64,000 nt of DNA from Reticulitermes speratus (Eukaryota > Arthropoda > Insecta > Blattodea > Rhinotermitidae), in contig JAJKFL010000012.1 of the NCBI GenBank assembly GCA_021186555.1, forward strand, positions 20,719,711 through 20,783,710, in the 5' to 3' direction. The notes under the pieces are model-generated. The model ran no database searches. It was not told the DNA's origin and saw nothing but the letters and a program-made list of their open reading frames with translations. This document shows, in pieces, positions 24,425-36,989 of this stretch. A program made the translations under genes and the position numbers. Each line of letters begins with the position of its first letter. The first letter of the stretch is position 1.

Positions 24425-24600
24425 TTACTTAACCAGTTAGCTCAATGGTAGGGCTTACATTGTTCACAAGACTCTTAGTTCTAGTTGTGGCTGGGGCCAG
24501 CAGTTTCCACTGTAGATTTTCCTGAACTTTTATCACACTGTGTGAACAAATGCTGGCATGACATTTACAAAAAGGCCATGGCCCACATTTTATTTAGCTT
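24425..24600 (+). repeat. tRNA-derived SINE
   Basis: A-box-like TAGCTCAATGGTAG at the head, a weak B-box region AGTTCTAGTT, then a body with AATGCTGGCATGACA and GGCCATGGCCCA. It is a SINE rather than a tRNA gene because no acceptor or T stem closes. Confidence 0.55.
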
Positions 24601-26607
24601 AACATCTCTCACGAGCTGACTGGTCATTCACGTGCCTCCCATATTATCTACACATTTTAACTCTCTCTTGCTATGATTGGCCCAGAAATGTCAAAGTTAA
24701 TTCAATGATATGGTTTATCCTGAAGTAGTGTTGAATGAAACAAGATGGTGGAACAGTTGTTTCTTTGGAATCTGGGGAAAAAAACCGAGAAATTGAAAAT
24801 TCAGGGGGCTGTAATTAACACAAGCCTCTGAAGGTTAATGGGACTGTAAGGTGGCTGTAATGAACAGTGTTACAAATACTTCACAAATTCTAGAGCCAGA
24901 TGTTTGTGTTTAATCTTAAAATTATTTTTAATAGTTTTTTTCATCAGCATAATTAAAGAGAAATTTGTTTGGAATGGGCCTGTTATTGGTACACATTGGT
25001 ATAAATATCCCTTGAATATTTTTCGTAGAAGTTTTCGTGACAGTTGTGTAATGTTGTGGATGTCCGAATACCATTTTAGAAAGGTAGTTATCTCATTTGT
25101 CAATAATAATTTGTGAATAGAGACATCAGACATGAAAGCTGAGTGAGGGTGAAAGCCTAAGACTTTTTGTGTTTGTTTTGAATGTTTTGTATTGGAATCC
25201 TGATTGTTGCTGTACATTTACATGGTCACTAGTGGCCTCCTTCAAGCATTGTACTTGATGTCTTTGATGTCTGGCTGTGATACTGAGCAGTGGATGTGAG
25301 CTGTACAGACACATGTCCGTGTATGGCATGATCACGTTGTTTACATTGTTGCTGTTTTGTTGTCATCTTACAGTTTTGTAGATTTTGTATTTCTAGTGAG
25401 ATTCTGTAATGTATAGTTCATTATCTTGAAATAAAATGGCCACAGTTTCCAACAGTGAACATTATTATAGAGGAGTCACTTTTTCCTTTAATTTTTCCAT
25501 ATTGATATTGGTACTAAAATATGCCTACTCATGTTTTATATTGTATTAAGATATTTAGGACTGCCAACTTGAAGAATGAAGTTTCGAGGAGGTTATCAGA
25601 TATCAGATACATATAAGGTTATACAGTACTTTGCTATTACAATCTTAAAAAAATTAAACAAAGAAGCATACAACATACTGGCAGATGTGTGACTTTTAAT
25701 AAGTTGAGCTGTATGTAACAGTTCTCTGGTATACATACCAGCTAAAGATGCTGAGTTCATATAATATTTTGCTTGTGTACAATGAAAATACACAATTGAA
25801 CTCATTACATGAAGGATGAGCTTATCATGTTCCTGCATCAACGACATTACTGTGTACTGTGTACAATTTCTCCCCCCGCCCCCTTGGACGTTACTTACAG
25901 GACTTATTAAAAAGATAAAAAAGCACAAAAAGGGAGCTTGTTTTCAAAAACCTGTATGACCACTTTTGACAACTGAATTTTTAATACACAAGACTGATGG
26001 GGGAAAACAGATACATGAAAGAAAAGCATGATGTGTCTAACCTACAATGTTTGGACTAACCTACTTTTGACTACAATAGATGTACCCAGTACTAGAGGTC
26101 CATATATTGTGCACGTTTTACAATAGATAACTCAATTTGTGTGTAGGTGGACATATGTGTTTTTGGGAATTAGGCTCCTCAAATGTGGTAAAATGTGTCA
26201 GAAAAATGAAACTGAATTGTAGGAGAGAAGCTGACACTGGCTAAAATAGGCTTCAGTTTAATTTTAGTACAGTAATTGGTAATGCACAGTTCAATTATGG
26301 CATTAAAGTTAGTGGGTTTGTTTTAAGAAATTGGCGCGTCTGACTCGAACCAAGTTGGCAGTTATAAAAATATAATAGAGTGTCGTGCAAGCTAAGTATG
26401 ATTAAATGTGCTGCATCTACAGGCATGTACTAGAATGGACAATAAATGAGTTCTGGTGTGAGTATTGTGGTGTAAGTAGCAGGAATTGTTTAAATCATGG
26501 CAGCTGTGCATTATGTAGTATTATATAAAAGATAACTCATTTCTCATGTCAAATTTGTTTGCTTGTAAGGTTGGCATCGATAATTTGTATATTATTATTA
26601 TTATGGG

Positions 26608-26635
26608 AATATATATATATATATATATATATATA
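26608..26635. repeat. AT dinucleotide microsatellite
   Basis: Uninterrupted AT repeats, directly visible. Confidence 0.9.
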
Positions 26636-28892
26636 ATGTAAGCATATTTTAGTTCTGTCTATGTTCAAAGATGCAAGCTGTGTGAATGCAGACATGCCTC
26701 ACACAGAATGTTTCTGTGGGGTGTATGGGAGTGGAGTGGCATGGTGATGTGACAAAGGACAATTAGAATGCTTAATGTGCCACACAAAAACAGGTTACAT
26801 ACAAAATGCTGAATATCAATATCAATAACACATAAGTAATAAAACCTTCAGTTGTGCTATATCCTGTCCCAACATAGTGCTGAACAGACATGCATGTTTG
26901 GGGGTACAGAAACCAAACTGAGGGTCAGGATAAGATTGACATAATTACTCAATGCCTCTGAAGAAGTTTAGTCAAAAATTACATATAAAAATATATCTCA
27001 CTGTAATTGTAACCAGCTTAAACCACTTATTCTCACATTAAGAACACTGTCACAAGAAAATGAACATGAAGTCTCCCTATGATGGTGTTATTCTGTTGAT
27101 GGCATTCAAAAGAAAAATGACAGCTAGATACTTACACAAGTGTTATGCCCACTTGTTGTTCTTTATGTACATATACAAAATTGAGAGTGTAACTTCCATT
27201 CACTATATAGTTACATTTTAAAAGGTTCCCTTAAACAAATGACATTTCTTATATCTATTATGCTTCTTCATTTGAAATTACAAGTAAGAAAGCCGAAGTC
27301 TGAAACATAAAAGTTTGATGCTGTCACCAAATTTCTAAGCTTTTCATGCACAATATGTTACTGCCCTTAGGTGCCTAGCAATACTTTGGTATACTGTTAA
27401 GAGACTATGCATTATGTTACATGTTTGCATTCATTTTTGCAGCCCATAACTGTTTGTCCCTGTTATGCCATAAAAATACTGACGTGCTAAAAGTTATGAA
27501 GTAGGATACCTGGGGTGGAGTTACATGATTGCACTGAAGTGACAGATTTTCCGTCATCACACCTTCATAGAGCACAATAATATGCTTGATTCTGTTTATT
27601 ACACTGAAATGAAAACAACTACACATCGTTCAGTTTATTTGGTTTGTAATACTGTATAGTTGCTTCACCTAGGACCTGGAATGTGTTCACACTCGGCAGG
27701 GGCTGCTTGTAAGTTCTTGTCACTGTTTAGAGAAGTGTTGGTGCATTGGTTAATGGCAGGTTGAATTGTGATGCTGGCATTGTGTCCATATGAAATTGTT
27801 TTATGTTTAGTTTGATAGTTGCAGTAGACAGTAGAGCAGCACTATTCATCTTAAAGTGTTCTTGTCTCAATACCTCAGTGAGCTTCTAAGGCTTTCTGGT
27901 AATGTAATCTCTACAGCAGGAAACTGTTTCATCATTCACATACGTGTCAGTTCACTTCAGTTTATTGTCTGACCAGGTGTGTGCCTTTTGAGAGTATGAA
28001 GATACTATCGTGTGGGGGTGGAGGTATGCATATTATTAGGCATTCTGTACACATAGATGAGCACATATGACATTGAGGTCACATGTCTGTTTTTCAGTCT
28101 CAATGATCAAGCCTTCAATAATGAATTTCTATTTTGTCATGAAATGAACAGTAGTGCATGTGAGTCATAACGATTTGTGAAACTGTATTTTGCAGGAAAA
28201 TATTCCAGGGGCATGGCCCCTTACTATAACACACAGGGCCCCACCCCTTTCTTTACCTAATAAAGGAAATCAGATGAATCACTACTGAAAATCTGTTTTG
28301 CTCCTCTGCATAGCCCTCCACGTCACTTTCACTGTTAAACCATTGATACAGTGTGTTCCTTCATTGACAAAAAGTAAATGTCCTGTCTCTTCAGTAAGTC
28401 ACTAGAAAAGCTGCATATGTAAGGCATGAAAGCAACGGTAGTATGTACCTAGCTTTCCAATTATTGGTCATGGTTCAGTGCATGAAGTTTCCGTCATGGA
28501 AGAAATTCCATGTGGTGTTTTGCAACGTATGCCTGGAGTAAATGGTTGACTTTCAGCATCTTCACTCCCCCATGGGAAGCGCTGCACTTCACATTTCAGG
28601 ACTGCCACATTTGGCTGTGTTCTAATATTGGACTATTTTGTGTATATTCAGGTCTTCCAGTTGTCATTTATGTAGTTGATCCAATAAAATGGTTACAGTT
28701 TGATTAGACGAAATTATTGCCAGAGTGTGGTCCATTGGCACTCATGTATGATGAAACAGGTTTTGTCTAGGAAAGAAACACAGTCAATAAAATTGTTTTT
28801 CTGTCCATCTGTCTTTTCTTGTCAGAAAATTAATGTTCTATACAAAGTATTCCCCACAGGTTTGTTGTAATATATAGTTGATCAAAATTTTA

Positions 28893-29008
28893 GATCTTGG
28901 GTAAGCAAACTGTGGTCCTGAGGCAAGAAACAGTTTGTAGAAACTTGTCCAGTCTGTGAACAATTTCAGATCCATCTGGCCTCAAGTAAAAAATAGTTGC
29001 CAACCCCT
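28893..29008. mobile_element. Short hAT-like MITE remnant
   Basis: The right end, read in reverse, is CAGGGGTTGGCAACTATTTT. The left end GGGTAAGCAAACTGTGG is a diverged partner. Such ends are usual for hAT elements. The 8-bp target duplication is not recognisable. Confidence 0.45.
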
Positions 29009-32000
29009 GTTTCTGAATGATGCTATAACCCCTCTGTCTCTGCTATAATTTTACTTCACATAGAGCCATTAAGATTTTAAGAAATGTGATCTTGTTTGGG
29101 TGTTAGAAATAGTCATAATTTGGGAACTATTTTGCACAGAAAGGTGAAAAGCATTGTCATCACGTTTAAGTCTCGGTGCCTGCTTCTGGATATTATGTAT
29201 ACAACTGTGACTGTGTTCTGGGCTCAACCAAGAATGTACTGTCTGAAGGTGGATGGTATCTTCTTCCACCTTCAAACCAACAGTGTGAGCTGTTTGAAAG
29301 TGTTCCCTCACACATTTTCTCCATCTGCCATTTACATTCCACCTTTCTGTATTTAATTGTGTCAGTATTTCATTTTGTGTAACTTCTTTTGCTGCTTTGC
29401 CAATATTTCAATGAATTACTTGTACTTAATATCAGAGTTGCCTGTAATTTGACAGGAATAGTGAATTTCTGTGGAAATTTAATTTCTTAGGGATAGCATA
29501 ACTAAAAGCCCCAACTTTGTGGGAATTTCACATTCTCTCACATAAAAGGCCATAATGACTTGGCAAATTAAGTACAAAATGTGTATTGTCTTGTTTTAAT
29601 TTTTACTATTTGTCTTGGCAAAGAAGATGTTCAGGAATGTAATTGTAACGTCTGCTGTTGTGGAATTAGAAAATCTGATGGGCAAATAGTGAGACAAAAG
29701 TTCTGCAGTACAGTCAGTCACAAATTTAAGGACAGTTATGCTCATTATCACATAATTATGACAAGAGGACATATGGAGTAGCATAGGTTCTTTTCTGTGC
29801 TGTTTTTCTTTTGAAATTGTTGCATAAATGTAGATGAAATTAAAACCTCTGATTATTGATGCATATTAACCTCATTCAGGGTTCATATAGATTCCTTTCC
29901 CTTTCTTTATGAATGTATCATTACCAGTGTGTGAATTATTGGTGACTAGATCAAGAGTAGGATAAAGGAACACCACCAGTTGAGGAAAAGTGTTATAGAT
30001 AACGTCTTGGACACATCTGCTATAAGCGTTTAATAGTATCGAAATTTTGGAGCCTTATTTTAGTTTTCAGTGATGTACAAATGTACAGCTTGGACAAATA
30101 AACTTGTGTAACATTTGTGGGTGTCAGTGAATGTGTTAATTGGTTAGCTGCTGGTGGTACAAGGCAGTCAGATTTTCTCATCCAAGGCACTTTCTGTATT
30201 TTTATAAGGGTATTTTGACAAATTTGCATCACAAATAGCCAAGTGAATATGGTCATATCTTTCCAGTGGTACGGCCTATTGAATGCCAGAATTTGGAAGA
30301 ATTTTAACACAAACATACATAGGGGAATGGGGTATGTCATTGACAATGAAAAGTCACCATATGTTTCTTGGGACAACTTATATTTTAAGAATGAGACCAG
30401 TCGCCTCTAGCAAACAGATGATCAGGGAGAGTCATTGGTGGGAGACGTCATATAAAATCTATCATTGTGCATAGTGCTACTGCTTGTTATTGCTGTTACT
30501 AAGCTATTGATATCACCTGTCTTTATGTTTAGCTGATGTATGGTTTATGGACCTATCCAAGTTCAACTTGCAAGTGCTTCACCCTTATCAAAAATATTCT
30601 ATGTATCCAATACCATATTAATCACTTTCTATGGTATAGGTACTGCAAAAAGCATACAACTCAGGAGCGAGTAAATTGGGAGTTGCAACACACATCAGTG
30701 TGTTTGATTTATTCCGCTACTATTCCACATCCAGTGTCCTAACCTCTCTGAGGCATAATATTCATGTCATGAAGCCCATTAATTGGGATTATCATGTAAC
30801 CACCCCCCCATAAACTTGGCCGCAGTGAAGAAAACATTCAACTGGACTGTGGATGACATCTCAACGAGGGGACCTGTTGTGGCTTTCAACAAAGGTGTTG
30901 TAGTAATGTTGTGAAGGTAAGGTCTGCCATTCAAAAGGAGGTTAGTTACAGAATGTTTTAAGACTGCAGTCAGGTTTACAAAAATCTCCTGACTTTCACT
31001 TGTTGTAAGCCTCTAGGTTTCATGAAGATGATATGGTTATGCAAGTTCTAGTACATATTTTCGCTTCAGTATCAGCTTCTGCATGCATTACAGCAGTATG
31101 CAATCTTGTCTTTTCCTCCAGTATTGATTTTTATACCAAATCAATTTATAGACTGAAATTTGGCCTTTTTGAGTCTGTTCAGGGAATATATTTATTCAAA
31201 AAATGTGAAAAGCCTAAATTGCCAAGCAAACATGACAGTATTTTGTTCCTTATTCTCTCATGCAGGTGATTGCAATCATAAAAAAAATTTTACTCTCTGT
31301 CAATGACAGAGAAAATTAGTTTCTAATTAAATTGGATGTGGTATAGGATAAAAGCCGGTTCGCACCCAATCTCCTACCACCTGAGCATCAATGACTTTTC
31401 ACCTGGAAGTAAATCAAAGTGAAATTGTACTTTTATTTAGTGCTAAAGATGCATCTCATTTGAAATTTGTTTTGAATTTTGAGCCTTGGGACTGTGGCTG
31501 ATAACATAAATATACCTGTAACATCCAATTTGGATATCAAGAGTGGAAAAGATTCAGGATTTTGCTTTTTGATATTTTGTGTATTAGTATATGCAGAAGT
31601 TATTTTATGTCTGATTATGAAAAGTTACGCTCTTGGATATAAATCAGCAGACCACACAACTTATTTCCACTGGTATTTTCCACCCATTTGGTAGCCAATA
31701 CCATATCTGGAATTTCATTTCAGGTGGACAGGCCTTCTAAACAGTGTTGCTTAATTTGTATTGTTGGGGCTGACCAACTGTTTTCTGTCAGTTTCTTTGA
31801 ATTAACAGTTTACAGTATTTAATATTTGTCTGGTAGTTTCTGTACTTGTATTGTTGTTTCCGTTGTAAGCCCATACAGTTTGAACTATTTGCAGAATTGC
31901 ATTATTTTCCCTTCTGAAAAATTTATATTGTTGGAAGAATTTGTCTTATATATAGGTATATATTTCTGAATAAATGTTGGAATATTTCTGTGTCTTTTTA

Positions 32001-32069
32001 TTATTTAATGATACAAATAGATTTATAAAGAATTTTAATACGGAAATTATATGTTCATTATTCATCATA

Positions 32070-32230
32070 AGGTTGTGTCATATCGGAGAGAGTGACCAGT
32101 CTGTCACCGCCAAGGCCCAGTTTTGATCCCAGGCAATCCATGTGGGATTTGTGGTGGACAGACTAGCAATGGGACAGGTTCTATTGTGAGTATTTCAATT
32201 TTACCCTGTCAGCATTTTCCACCAAAAGCT
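32070..32230 (+). repeat. SINE, 'GGATTTGTGGTGGACA' family
   Basis: Head with a B-box-like GTTTTGATCCCAGG, then GGGATTTGTGGTGGACAGAC and GGGACAGGTT. The same body is found at 39040-39212 (reverse), 46455-46575 (reverse), 53760-53900 and weakly at 57140-57235 (reverse). Confidence 0.75.
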
Positions 32231-34009
32231 TCATACTCATATTGCATTCATCTACTATGAGTGCTGTATGATGTTAACAGTTGAGAGCACTGTTAAAGAA
32301 AACACTTCCCTCCATTAATATTAGAATTTTTATGTCACAGCCTGTACAGGAAAAGAGATTCTTATATGATAATTTTGAGCCCTTCTTAATATATATTCTT
32401 GCTAGCTGAATCTTTAATTTGGAACTATGGGACCAATATTGAGTTTGTTTTGAAACTTGCAGAATGAGGCAGGACTTCTCTTTATTTAATGAGGCCTCAA
32501 CTGTTTGTGTATGTCCCTACAGAGCCGTGTGCACATCAGGCATGCTTCCCAAAGTTACTGTTCACTTGAGAGCCTAAATAAGAAGTAGGCACGTTACATT
32601 GCAGTTACTTGTCTGGCTGACGAGCTGAAAGCAACTGCTAAACACAAGATAGGGAGTTCATTGCTCATATATGAACCTAGGAGCTGGGAAGATTATCCGT
32701 TGTTGGCTGTCCTTGACTGTTAATTCAAATATTCAATATTGGTTATGTCATTGGAGTTGTGCAAATCAGATAACATCTGATGCCGGTGGTGTTGTGGTTA
32801 AACTGCTGCTCTGTTGATATATATGTAAACTAAAATGACTGAGTGAAGAGTGGTATATGTAGAAATGTTACTGTTTCATTTTTCAGTTACTGCTGGAGTT
32901 TGCACTCCCCCCCCCACAACTTTCCATTCACATGTGTGTAGTATAATTCCACATGTAATCTTTCTGCCATTTCCTAAGTCATAATTGTATTATGAATTCT
33001 ACTCTGAATGAGATTCAGTTATTACAGATTATATATCATGGCTAGAAATTAGAATATCCTAGCAGTTAAACATCTTGTGATCATGAACGATAGTGACAGC
33101 ATATACAATGAATCCCTCAGTACATTAATACTGACCTCTTGATGCATATTTTAATAGTTCCAAATTTAATACTTATTACCATCTTTTGATTATATTTGGT
33201 TGGTTAATTTTGTCATGAATTAACGTGGACTGCAGTACAAGAATCACAAATAATTAATGCAGGTATGTTTTTTCACTGAAGTAATTAATTTGTGTGATGC
33301 ATTTTTCATAAATGTACCTGTAAATCAAAATCAACTGATGCGTAATAAAGATCAGTGTCTCAGTGAAAGGAAAGGTAGCAATCATAAATATTCTATTTTC
33401 CTGTCACAGTGACATACTTAGTTAAAAATAGTATCAAAATTGAAATGAAAGATGTGATGTTTTGAATGTGATTAATAATGCAATGTTTATTCAACTTGAA
33501 GGTTATTATGTTAAAAATGGAAAGACACGTAGACATCTGGATCCACACAGGCTATGTATCATTATACATTACTCGGAAACAGTCCATTTTTTAACTTTAT
33601 GAATGTATGTGCCCTATCTGACAACATGGCAGACTCATAACAGTATGGATGTGATCTGTCATGAGGCCAGAATTTGTTTCCCCACAAGCAAGCTGTGTTC
33701 GTGAGATTCACTGTGGTTTTGCTCATTTTGTTTAATTAATATAAAACATTACATTCGTCTGCCCAATACTGCATAATCTCTCACAGCACTCACACAAAGG
33801 CAAATATAACAATGGACAGAATTGTAAAAGTTAAAGGGTTAAAGCAGGCCCCTGTCCCCATCCCCAAATCCATAAATTCACTGTTATATGCACCTCATGT
33901 GGTATGACTGTCAAAGTTTCAATAGGTGGCTTTACTAGCTACAATATTAATTTTGAATTCAAGTATGTATCGATAAAAACGTATTTGTTCCAGACCGACA
34001 TTGGGGCAC

Positions 34010-34175
34010 ACCCAGCCTTCTGTTCAGTCAGTACTGGTGTGTAAAGTGGCTGGGATGTGAAGATCGCCACCCAACTCTATCTAGTGCCAGCGTTAAGAAT
34101 GAGTGGAGCTATACCTCTCCTCCTCCCTATATTCCTTTATAACGAGTACAGGGAAAAATTTACATTTTTTTTACC
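34010..34175 (+). repeat. SINE body fragment, 'GGCCGGGGCGTG' family
   Basis: AAAGTGGCTGGGATGTGAAG, then CTAGTGCCAGCGTTAAGAA and GAGCTATACCTC. It matches the bodies at 37640, 44450, 45700, 47870 and 63790. Confidence 0.65.
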
Positions 34176-35130
34176 GACGTGAGTCTCCTTCATGTCATTC
34201 TGTACGTTTTGTTAAAAATGTTGTGGAAAAAGTAAATGAAAAGAGCAATTTCAATCCCAGTTTTCCTTTCTGGCTCAAGTTTTGATTATTTCTTTTAAAA
34301 TCCTGAACATGCTGTCACAGTGAAAGCCGTATGAAAAAGTATGAACATATTCAATTTTCTTGTTGTTAGAATGGTGGTAAATGCTTCTAGGTTTTTAGAA
34401 GCTTGTAAAAGAGAAGCATTCAGTTTCCAGATTTAGAGAGGATAGATCTGTTTAATAATGGACTCAAAGGAATTGTTTACAGTTCCTATCGTAAGCCCTG
34501 AGAAGTTTCTGTGTGGAGTGAGCTAGTTACACAATCCATATTTATTTGTCCAGTTTTATCGAACATTTGTTCTTAAGAATTGGAAATTACCTGCTCCAAG
34601 GATCGTCACTCACACGTTTGGTTTAGGATTTTCTGTCATATTAAGAATTTCAAATAAAAATACTCTGAAACTGATAAGTTTTCAAGCCAAACATATTTGT
34701 CAGAAATATCATGATGTGCTTCAGGACTGGTTAATTAAACTTGTCAGTGCAGTGTCCTTTATAATTACTCATACAAGGCTTTGAACATGAGCCATGTCTA
34801 AATGTTGTCTGCCATCATTCATATTATTTTAACTTGTGTTTGCAGCTTCTGTTTCCCTTGGGTTTTTGAAGGGACCAATATGTAACCTTGTAAGTGAGAT
34901 AAAATTGATTGCCAGAAGTCAGCTTGTCAGCCTAAGTGAACGTGGCATCACCACAGTGCACGACTACAAGTTTCAGCAAAGAAGAGACATGAAAGTCTGA
35001 CACAGTTTGTGCTCTCCAGTGTTACCTTTAGCTGCCATATGACTTCCAGGTCGGACCAGTCTTTATGAATTAAATATAAATAATACAATATGTACACTTT
35101 AATGCTTCTATTCAGTAGAATAACGGCACG

Positions 35131-36989
35131 TCAGATGGTCCACACATGTACCTTCTCGGCTACCACACACCAGTTTGCATGGTCGTAGTAGGACGAGATA
35201 ATGTGCAAATTTTCCACATATCGCTCTATCAGTTGGTCAAGCTCTCCCTCGCGGAACACATGATAGTATCGATGGAAGGTAATGGCTCCACCCCCATTGT
35301 CAGACGGCAAGGACTCCTGGGAAGTGGAGCCACTGAGGGATGAAGCACAGCTCTCTGTTTTGGTTAATACTTCTGGTGGCTCTTGCGTGGCTTCCTTCAT
35401 CGAAATTCCCCGTGGTGAAGTATCTTCAGAATAAGACTTACTTCCACAGTTCATTTTTCGTCTGTCTGCATGCAGCAAACTACGATTGCAGTCGCTGTCA
35501 TTTCCTGTAACAGCGTCGCAACATTCTATTGAGTTTGGCCCTAAAGATCCAATGCTTTCTCTCTTACCGGCAGAGGTAGTATCGCGTCGGCTACAATCGC
35601 TGCCACTGGTGGCTGTCTGCTCTGACATATCCCCCGTGTCACTGGACTCCATAGAATATCCAGGCCGCAAAGAGATAATACTGCCAGCAATGCTTCTGAT
35701 TAAGTGACTTGGTTCTGCATCGCAGCGCTCAGGAGCTGTGTGAACAGCAGTGGGAACAAGCTCCTCTGCTTCATCGCATATCTCCTGAGGTATATCCTCC
35801 TCTTCCACCCCCTCTTCCTCCTGGAGTTCACCGTTTTCCCCCTTACTCAGCACTTCGACACAGGTGTCCAAATCCTCCGTAATATCATCACTGGTCTGCC
35901 TCGAACAGGTGTTGCACATGAGCACCACATCACTCTCACTGGATATGTCCTCTGCAGGCTCGTTGCTAATGGTCAGGTTAGTATTTGGCTCTGGCTCTGG
36001 CTTCTCGGTTTGTTTGTACAGGTCAAGGACCACAGTGTTAGAGTTCAGCTCCACCGCTGCATCGGAATAATGCAGTGTATCCAGGAAGGGGTCACGGTTC
36101 TCTGTGATATTCTGAGGATCCTCAATCCGAGGGGACGAGGGCTGTATTTCCTCCAGGATGATACTGTTGTTCAAACTGGCGAGGTACGAGTTTCTCTCCT
36201 GAAGCTCTTCGCTGAGCTTCGTGAGGTCCTGCAGCTCCTCGCTGAGTCGCGACAGGTAAGGGTCGTCGAGGTGCTGGAAGCCAGCGAGGATGTTATTGTG
36301 CTCTGTTGGCTTTTGGCACGTCTGCTTTTGATACTGGTCTATCTCCTCGAGCAACTTCTCACTTAGCTTGTCGGCGAAGTCCGCCAGGTGTTGGCGGCAG
36401 TTCTCGTCCCAAGTTTCCTCTTGACGCTCCTCATCGTAGCATGGCTCTATTCCTTTCTCACCAGGGGAGTGACCCACACTCCACGGAAAGTTGTTCCTCG
36501 CGTCGAGGACTGGGCTAACGGTTTTGTGCAGGTTCCAGTTGCTGTCGCACCTCGGGTACAGCGTGCTAGTGCTGTCTGACTTGTGTAGGCTCCACGTACT
36601 GCTACTGCTGCTACTACCGCTAAAGCAGCCACCTTGCAGCACTGACATCGGGTCGTTGTCTGGAAGCTGCAGTTTCCTTCGTCGAGCGCGAGGACTCGAT
36701 TGAATAACAGCATCTACGGCGTCCTCCAGCGAGCTGGCAACATCTGCAGCTGCTTCGAGGAGGCTTAGGGAAGACGGTGACACTCGTGTAGGCTGTTCCG
36801 TCTTCAAACACTCTCCTCTTCCCACGTCTTCTTCCACTGCCTCCTGTACTTCGAACAGTAGCTGCTCCGTGACGATTTCAGGGGCTTTCGGACTGCTGGT
36901 TGTGTTAGTGTTAGTTGCCAGTGGCGGAGGAAGACTGGAGGGAGAGCACAGAGACTCCATTGGCGTAGAGGATTCTTCTATCGGCGGCT
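35131..36989 (-). CDS. TRMT9B: TRMT9B last coding exon (stop codon, conserved C-terminus)
   Basis: Acceptor GTTCACAG before 36989; TGA at 35133-35131. It codes residues 817-1435: an acidic, Ser-rich, probably disordered stretch (runs of [13 protein letters not shown] type), a coiled-coil-like segment ([33 protein letters not shown]) and the conserved end [17 protein letters not shown] ... [12 protein letters not shown]. The 220-residue open frame on the + strand at 35704-36366 is its mirror image. Confidence 0.95.

Larger units (their letters stand above)
22091..35130. other. 13-kb transposon-poor, AT-rich stretch without a defensible coding exon
   Basis: Only short frames occur, none with a recognisable domain. 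Long parts (for example 22.1-25.4, 27.6-29.6 and 31.0-32.0 kb) are T- and G-rich on the + strand, with many AATAAA hexamers on that strand (near 25430, 28685, 31967 and 33343). That fits non-coding transcript or 3'UTR sequence read rightward. The last part below 35131 should hold the 3'UTR of TRMT9B on the minus strand; an AATAAA on that strand is at 34541-34546. Small repeats are listed separately. Confidence 0.4.

Noticed and set aside
24425-24500. Possible tRNA gene
   Set aside because: Only the A box fits; acceptor and T stems do not close and a SINE body follows.
35704-36366. 220-codon open frame on the + strand
   Set aside because: It lies entirely opposite the last TRMT9B exon, is Leu-rich as expected from antisense of Glu/Ser-rich codons, and has no domain.
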